Shown: one piece after another, positions 58,749-64,000 of the stretch
How positions within the stretch are numbered: the stretch's first letter is position 1
How the letters are laid out: each line of letters begins with the position of its first letter
From: Ehretia macrophylla
Lineage: Eukaryota > Streptophyta > Magnoliopsida > Boraginales > Ehretiaceae
Assembly (NCBI GenBank): GCA_037974665.1
Contig: CM075775.1
Coordinates: forward strand, 39,520,152 to 39,584,151
Length of the DNA stretch: 64,000 nucleotides
Reading direction: 5' to 3'
Program-made: the position numbers and the translations under genes
Notes under the pieces: generated by a model
The model's database searches: none
The model's input: only the letters and a program-made list of their open reading frames with translations
What the model was told of the DNA's origin: nothing

Positions 58749-59705
58749 TGTCACGTCCCAACCCGGCCTATAAAGGTTAGACTAGGGTATGATCTAATCA
58801 TTTAAGTCACGTCTCGTACTTAACCGTTCATGAAAATTTAACACTTAACGTTTTGGCCTAAACTCCAAAATTTTCTAGAAAACCGACAACATAACGGCTG
58901 TAATTGGGCTATTTGGTTTGACCTAATTCTCTAACGCCTCACAATTTACCATTCCAGATTCATTTCCCACTAAGATTACTATTTATCATCAGTTGATATG
59001 CCTATTGGTTGTCTTGATGACTCGTTTGATTAATAACCTAGCATGATACTCTGTCTCGTTCGTTTGTTAGTTCTCGTTACAAAAGTACCTGTTGATCTTA
59101 GCTTAACAACGTGTACCTGCTTAAGATTTGGTTGGTTCATTTTACTTAGCCTTTACCTAATGTTTCATATTCTTATTACCGATACTAGCAATAATAATAG
59201 CAAAATGACCATAGTAGTGTCTAGTGTCTGTCTAGCAATATCAGTACAAACCAAAATTAGACCCCAAATTACAACGGGGGTCTTTTACATTACAAATAAC
59301 AAGCAACATAAAGGAAATAGTCTTCAAGTAGCATAAAGTTCACAAGTAGCCACAATCACGCAAAGCACACAAGACAGGCGATCACTCTAAGGATTCATCG
59401 TTAGGCACACCGTCCTCGGGTACCTGTTCTGGATCTTCTTCACCTGAGATGATAAAAGAGGGTGAGTCCTTATGAACTCAGCGAGGGGGAACGAGAAATA
59501 TGTTTTGAAACTCATTTTCTGTTTCAACTTATGAAATCCTTTTGCAAGCATGAATATAACAATAATATAAGTACAGGAACAGAAATACCAGTCTTTCCTC
59601 CCCGAGGTTCTTTAAGAACTAACATAGAGCACTTATACACATAGTAAAGGATACAATGAGCTTTTGCTCTCAGATCAATTCCAGAATGAGTTGTTTCGGC
59701 CGACT

Positions 59706-59915
59706 TCAAATCATTCCCCAAACGCGCAAGGTGGGTGTACTCCGGATGTACCCCGAAATCCTACGACCCAACTCTCCGAGGAAGTCTAGCCCCCAAGCGA
59801 GAGAGGGAATGGGACCAAGGTAGTCACGGGTGTACCGGCAAGCCCGATGCCGCCCGGTGTGTGTGATCGCTACCATGCCGACAGGAAAGGTTGCAACCTT
59901 GTATGAAGTGCACAT
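59706..59915 (-). other. GC-rich LTR block frame, LTR E
   Basis: 69-residue frame MCTSYKVATF to RVWGMI on the minus strand. It shares LAWGLDFLGELGRR and GYIRSTP with the frames in A1, B, C and D. Confidence 0.25.
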
Positions 59916-61936
59916 TTATGACATATCATGTATCACGTTAGGAGGACAACAAAGTAGGTTGCCTTCGGACAGTCATAAGATTGCACAATGACAAGTAAAC
60001 AAGCAGAGCACGATAAAACATGTAATTTCACTTGAAAGGCATGTAGAGTTATATGAACATTAAACGGGCAGCCATGTAACACATGTAAATCAAGCCATAT
60101 AACTCATCTCAAAGTCCACGTAATCAGGTGATAGGATTATTCAACATGCAACAACATCTACGTGGGTTTGGATGTAGGAAAAGCCTATTTGTCAACATGC
60201 AATGATCAAAATTACATTTAACGTTATAAGGGCATCTACGGGAAGCCTACTAAGCATATAATTCCACACAATATCCAAATGATCATCACTTAGCAAGACT
60301 ACCTAGTCATTAGGGTTTCCATTTCGTGCATATCCGTGCAATTTAAGCCCCAAACCAATTCAAAATCAATCTCGAGCCATGCATCATTTAATTCAACATC
60401 CTCAAACATTCAAATCAGCCCACACAACATCCCAAAGCTACAATCCCAAGCGTTTATTTCAACAAGAGAAGTTACAACAATTTTTTCTAAGCATAACACT
60501 AAGTGAAACCCTTACTGCAATAGGCTGTTTTCTCACAATCATTAAGATAAGCAAACAATCTCCAATTCCAGTGAATATGATGTCAAATTAAATCTTAAGA
60601 AGTGAACTAAAATCAGAAACAAACCATGTATCATTTGGAGTTCGGGATCATTAGTTATAGCCGAAACAGTGAGATAGCACAAAACTGTCCAGATTTGCAC
60701 ACACTTCGATAATTGATGTTTTTGAGGTCTTTGGGTTAGTTTTAGCCTTAGTCCATTTCTGAAAAAAATGTCCAGAACTGAAAAATATAGCAGCACACCA
60801 AATTGCATGCATTTTGGATATCATTTACTAAGTCAAATCTGGTTCATTCTACAAGGTCAGTGCATCTGCTAAAACCTGCTTCATTTTTTCCAGATTTCCA
60901 GATTTGGACACATTTTAAAGATTTTCTATTTTGAGGACCTTAGATTCAAAATTAGCTTCGGCCTATTTCTGTGAAAAATGTTCGAAACTGGCAAAACTAG
61001 TCACCTACCAATTTTCATGCATTTTAAACATCGTTTTCCTAGCTAAAATTACGTCGAAACAAACTGATCCAAGAGCTGTCAACAATCCGACTTCACCTAT
61101 CATCACTTTCAAGCCAGGATCTTGCCATGCATGGTTGCAAAAGCTTATGAACGAACATATATCTCAAGTACAGAAGCAAATACATACTTTTATAAGCATG
61201 CATGTGGATTTTTGAAGGATTTTCAAAAGGTTTTAGCCCTCACCTTAGCAATCAACCAAGAAGATGCACAAAACTTGTTGAAGCACAATTTTCTTCTTCT
61301 CCTTTGCCTAGCCGAGATTCCAACTAGATTTTCTCTATTTTTCCTAGCTTAGTGACCAAGCTCTTAGTACATGCATGAGGTTAGAACAAGAAGAAAAGAA
61401 ATGGAAGCTTAAAAACTCACCTAGGGCCGAAATGAAGACTCTATGTGCTTGTATGCATCTTTTGAGCTAACTACTTGCTTTCCTTTGCTTGGGCTTGCCT
61501 TGAATGGCCTTAGGATGATGAAGATGAGTTGTGAAGTGAAGAGAATCAGCCAAAACCGATATTGAGAGAGAAGAATGAGAGGGAGAGAGAGAAATGTGAG
61601 GAGATTGAGAGAAATGAGAGAAAATAGAAGCTTTTGCAATTGTTGATGCAAATGTTGGCCTTGGGCATGCAAAAATCTGATTTTGTGTCATCTTTTGAAT
61701 TGTTTTAGCATGTGTGTAACAGAATTTTGGGTATTTAGGGATTTTAGGTAGAATAGAATATAGGATATGTTTAAAGGTTTGTGAGATTTTGTCTTGTAGT
61801 GAGTTTAAAATATAATATTTAGGTGTTAGTGAATTTGTAGAGATTTGAATTAGGATTATAATAATAGTTAGTGGGGTTTGTAAGAATATGTTATAGGCTA
61901 GTGCTTTGTGTAGGATTCTTTCTTGATTAACGTGGT

Positions 61937-62375
61937 GGCACGGATTCCTTGGCCTAGGGCACAAATTACGAGGTAGACACGAATTACGAGGTAAGACACG
62001 AACTTCAAGACTAATGCACGTACTTCAAGATAAATGCACGGATTCCAATGCAAATGCACACAACCCTAGATAAATGTACATAAACCAATACAAGGCACGT
62101 AATTCAATGTAATGTACGTGAATCGAGGTACGACTCTTAAACCTAGGTTAGGACACGCAATTCAAGGTCAGGGCACACAAAACGAGACAACGCACGTAAT
62201 TCGAAGTCGGGGCACATAAGTCGAGGATTAGGGAACATAATTCTAGGTCAAGGCATGAATGACGAGGCATGCACGAAAACCAAGACAGGGCACGTAATCC
62301 AAGGTCAGTCATATCATTCTTGGTCTATGGCACGCAAATCAAGGCAACATACATTATTCGGGGTCGGGCCTCACA
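61937..62375 (-). repeat. Long form of the 20-bp LTR-edge minisatellite (E)
   Basis: About 22 units matching those of A1 almost unit for unit, including GGCACGGATTCC at the inner end, GCACGTACTTCAAG, ACTCTTAAACCTAGG and GGCACGTAATCCAAGG. Confidence 0.85.
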
Positions 62376-62388
62376 TCCTCCCCTCCTT
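62376..62388 (-). other. Polypurine tract of element E
   Basis: TCCTCCCCTCCTT, which on the minus strand is AAGGAGGGGAGGA, identical to the tract of B and adjacent to the LTR. Confidence 0.88.
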
Positions 62389-64000
62389 AAAAGAATTTCG
62401 TCCCGAAATTCATTCTTGCCTATTGAGGTCATTTAGACGGATTCCGACCATTGTTATTTTTCAACTCCGCGTCGTCCTTTGCTTTGTGATCTCTGTTACC
62501 ACAATGAATTCACTTCCTAGCTTTCTCCAATCATTTAATTCGGTGTGACCCCTACATTTACAGTTTGTTCCTTTGAACAACTCTTTTTTCTTCTGTTGAT
62601 CTTAAGGTCGAGTTCATTAACTAAGGTTAGAATCTCCAAACATAGTCATCAAAGCTGCATCGGTATTCTAACAATATATATAACTCCAAAATCATGACTC
62701 ATGTTGTATCAATCTCGCATTCATACCTCAAAAGGAATATCACAATAATTCCATGATCCTAGGGTGACATACACTAATTTCAAGATGATAGGTCTATATC
62801 CGATTTACATATCCTATCTACTAGCTTCAAAATTGTTAGCACGTAGTACTTACGCATGTTATGGATTATTTCCACGATACGACCCTATTTTCAGGTTGAA
62901 CTCACCAAACAAACTAATCCATCTCAAGTCGTCATCTATCGGTAGTATCATAGTTCTTATCTTGAAGGTACATTGGATTAGTAAATCTTCTAATGACTAG
63001 TCTTCCGGTTATAAGCTCCTATTCACTAACATCATTTTCCCGCTTCGTTAACCTTCACACTCGTAATCAAGGAGAAAGACCGTTGAGATTCATTAAACTC
63101 AAATTCTAAGGTTTATTAAGTATCACCAACAAATTGCCATCGAAATTGCATAGTTAAACTAATCATGTAGCACTAGTTCAACTTTTCAAGTAAGCTTCAT
63201 CAGCTTGTGATCCACAGTTTATTTCTTTATTCAAATCTCTATTTTTAAGTCACAAGGCTTCAGAATTTTCTTTTAATCTTAACCAAGACTCCTAAGGCGA
63301 ATAGTTTCAATCTCAAATAAATTTCACTCACCTCAATCCAAGGTTACGTCATACTTAAGAAAATAATGGTCCTACTCACTTAGTGATCTAGTCATTCCTT
63401 CGAACACTTAATGCCCGCCAATATATCTCCAACATTAATGTTACTAAGCTGGGTTCATAGTCATGTAAGTGATATCAATTCTCTACTAGGTTACCGGTCG
63501 TACAACAACAATCCTAGGACTATAAATAGGCACCGAAATGATCTAGCTCATAAGATACTTACACGGAATAACTTCAAGGTTGTATCAACATAAGAATTAT
63601 GACCACGAGGCATCCTTCATTCATAACCTAATAGAACTTCAAAAGTAATCAACCACTTATTTAACTATCACTACAAGATTCACCCTCTATTCAACGACCA
63701 CGATTCGAAGTCTACCAACCGCTAGTTTCTAGAAGTGAAACGGTGCACATAAATATAGTTGTCTAATAGCAGTCTCTCGGGTCATTATGACTCTAATTCA
63801 TCTCTATCTTAACTATATGAAATCTTGCTCTTCTCATTTACATGTTCAATTAGCTATGAGCATTAAGACTCATTGACCTTACGTCAAAGGGTTTACTATA
63901 ATTCATCATGCATGCTCACTATTAGCTATTTAGGATTACTAATCATACCCTAACGACTCCACTTTGCAACCAGATGCTTTAATCTCATTTCCAAGGTTTA
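62389..64000 (-). other. Internal region of element E, apparently non-coding
   Basis: 1.6 kb, AT-rich, with no open frame above about 100 codons on either strand and none that resembles a retroelement protein. The first 25 bp next to the tract match B and C. The rest has no counterpart in this window. It ends at the window edge. Confidence 0.65.

Larger units (their letters stand above)
58749..62375 (-). repeat. 3' LTR of element E (3627 bp)
   Basis: In minus orientation from TGTGAGGCCCGACCCCG (62375) to GGTTGGGACGTGACA (58749). It carries the long minisatellite edge (61937-62375), a GA/CT tract (about 61563-61625), a GC-block frame (59706-59915), a TATA candidate (59632-59637) and a hairpin (59260-59282). 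It is most similar in layout to solo LTR A1. Confidence 0.93.
58749..64000 (-). mobile_element. Element E: LTR retrotransposon on the minus strand, cut by the window end
   Basis: The 3' LTR (58749-62375) is followed, reading rightwards, by the inverted polypurine tract (62376-62388) and at least 1.6 kb of internal sequence. Next to the tract the internal region keeps GAATTTCGTCCCGAAATTCA (inverted), as in B and C, then becomes unrelated. No integrase or chromodomain is found where B and C have theirs. This suggests a non-autonomous, LARD-like element that would rely on proteins from relatives such as B and C. The alternative is an internal deletion or replacement. Confidence 0.8.

Noticed and set aside
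62255-64000. Possible host genes in the right-hand end (frames of 60-97 codons)
   Set aside because: The frames are short, unlike any family I recognise, and lie in or beside the LTR and non-coding interior of element E.

Overview
The window looks like nuclear heterochromatin of a flowering plant, probably pericentromeric or centromeric. I see no host protein gene, tRNA or rRNA. The evidence is a long GC-moderate satellite array (unit about 341 bp) split by large AT-rich LTR retrotransposons of Ty3/gypsy type. Their primer-binding site is complementary to plant initiator tRNA-Met, and the integrase ends in a chromodomain-like tail, as in the Tekay/Del chromovirus lineage. The species cannot be named from the sequence.

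Layout. 1-6412: satellite in orientation (-), built of six-monomer higher-order repeats (HORs) of about 2046 bp. 6413-10260: solo LTR A1 (-) with a perfect 5-bp target-site duplication (TSD). 10261-10337: a 77-bp satellite sliver. 10338-13869: lone LTR A2 (+) without a matching TSD. 13870-17130: satellite (-) with a 681-bp dimeric HOR. About 17131: the array flips orientation at a small near-palindrome in the monomer. 17131-25540: satellite (+) with a tetrameric HOR of about 1364 bp. 25541-37529: complete but dead retrotransposon B (+). 37530-37935: 406 bp of satellite. 37936-49890: complete but dead retrotransposon C (+). 49891-55002: satellite (+), including a very recent 681-bp dimer duplication. 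55003-56543: rearranged LTR fragment D. 56544-58748: satellite (+). 58749-64000: right-hand element E (-), seen as its 3' LTR, polypurine tract and 1.6 kb of internal sequence with no recognisable coding capacity. Element E runs off the window.

How the parts relate. Elements B and C share one domain order: gag with zinc knuckles, aspartic protease, reverse transcriptase, RNase H, integrase, chromodomain-like tail. They carry different stop codons and frameshifts, so they decayed independently after separate insertions. All LTRs (about 3.5-3.85 kb) are related, but their 5' ends differ. A1 and E carry about 23 copies of a degenerate 20-bp CGTGC-containing minisatellite. A2, B and C carry about 11. 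E may therefore be a non-autonomous (LARD-like) partner of the coding family. A2, C and D all sit at the same AGTTA site of the satellite monomer.

The most interesting observations are the shared AGTTA target, the LTR-edge minisatellite with two size classes, three different HOR periodicities in one window, the orientation-switch junction, and the non-coding element E. All comparisons were made by eye, so percentages and copy numbers are approximate.
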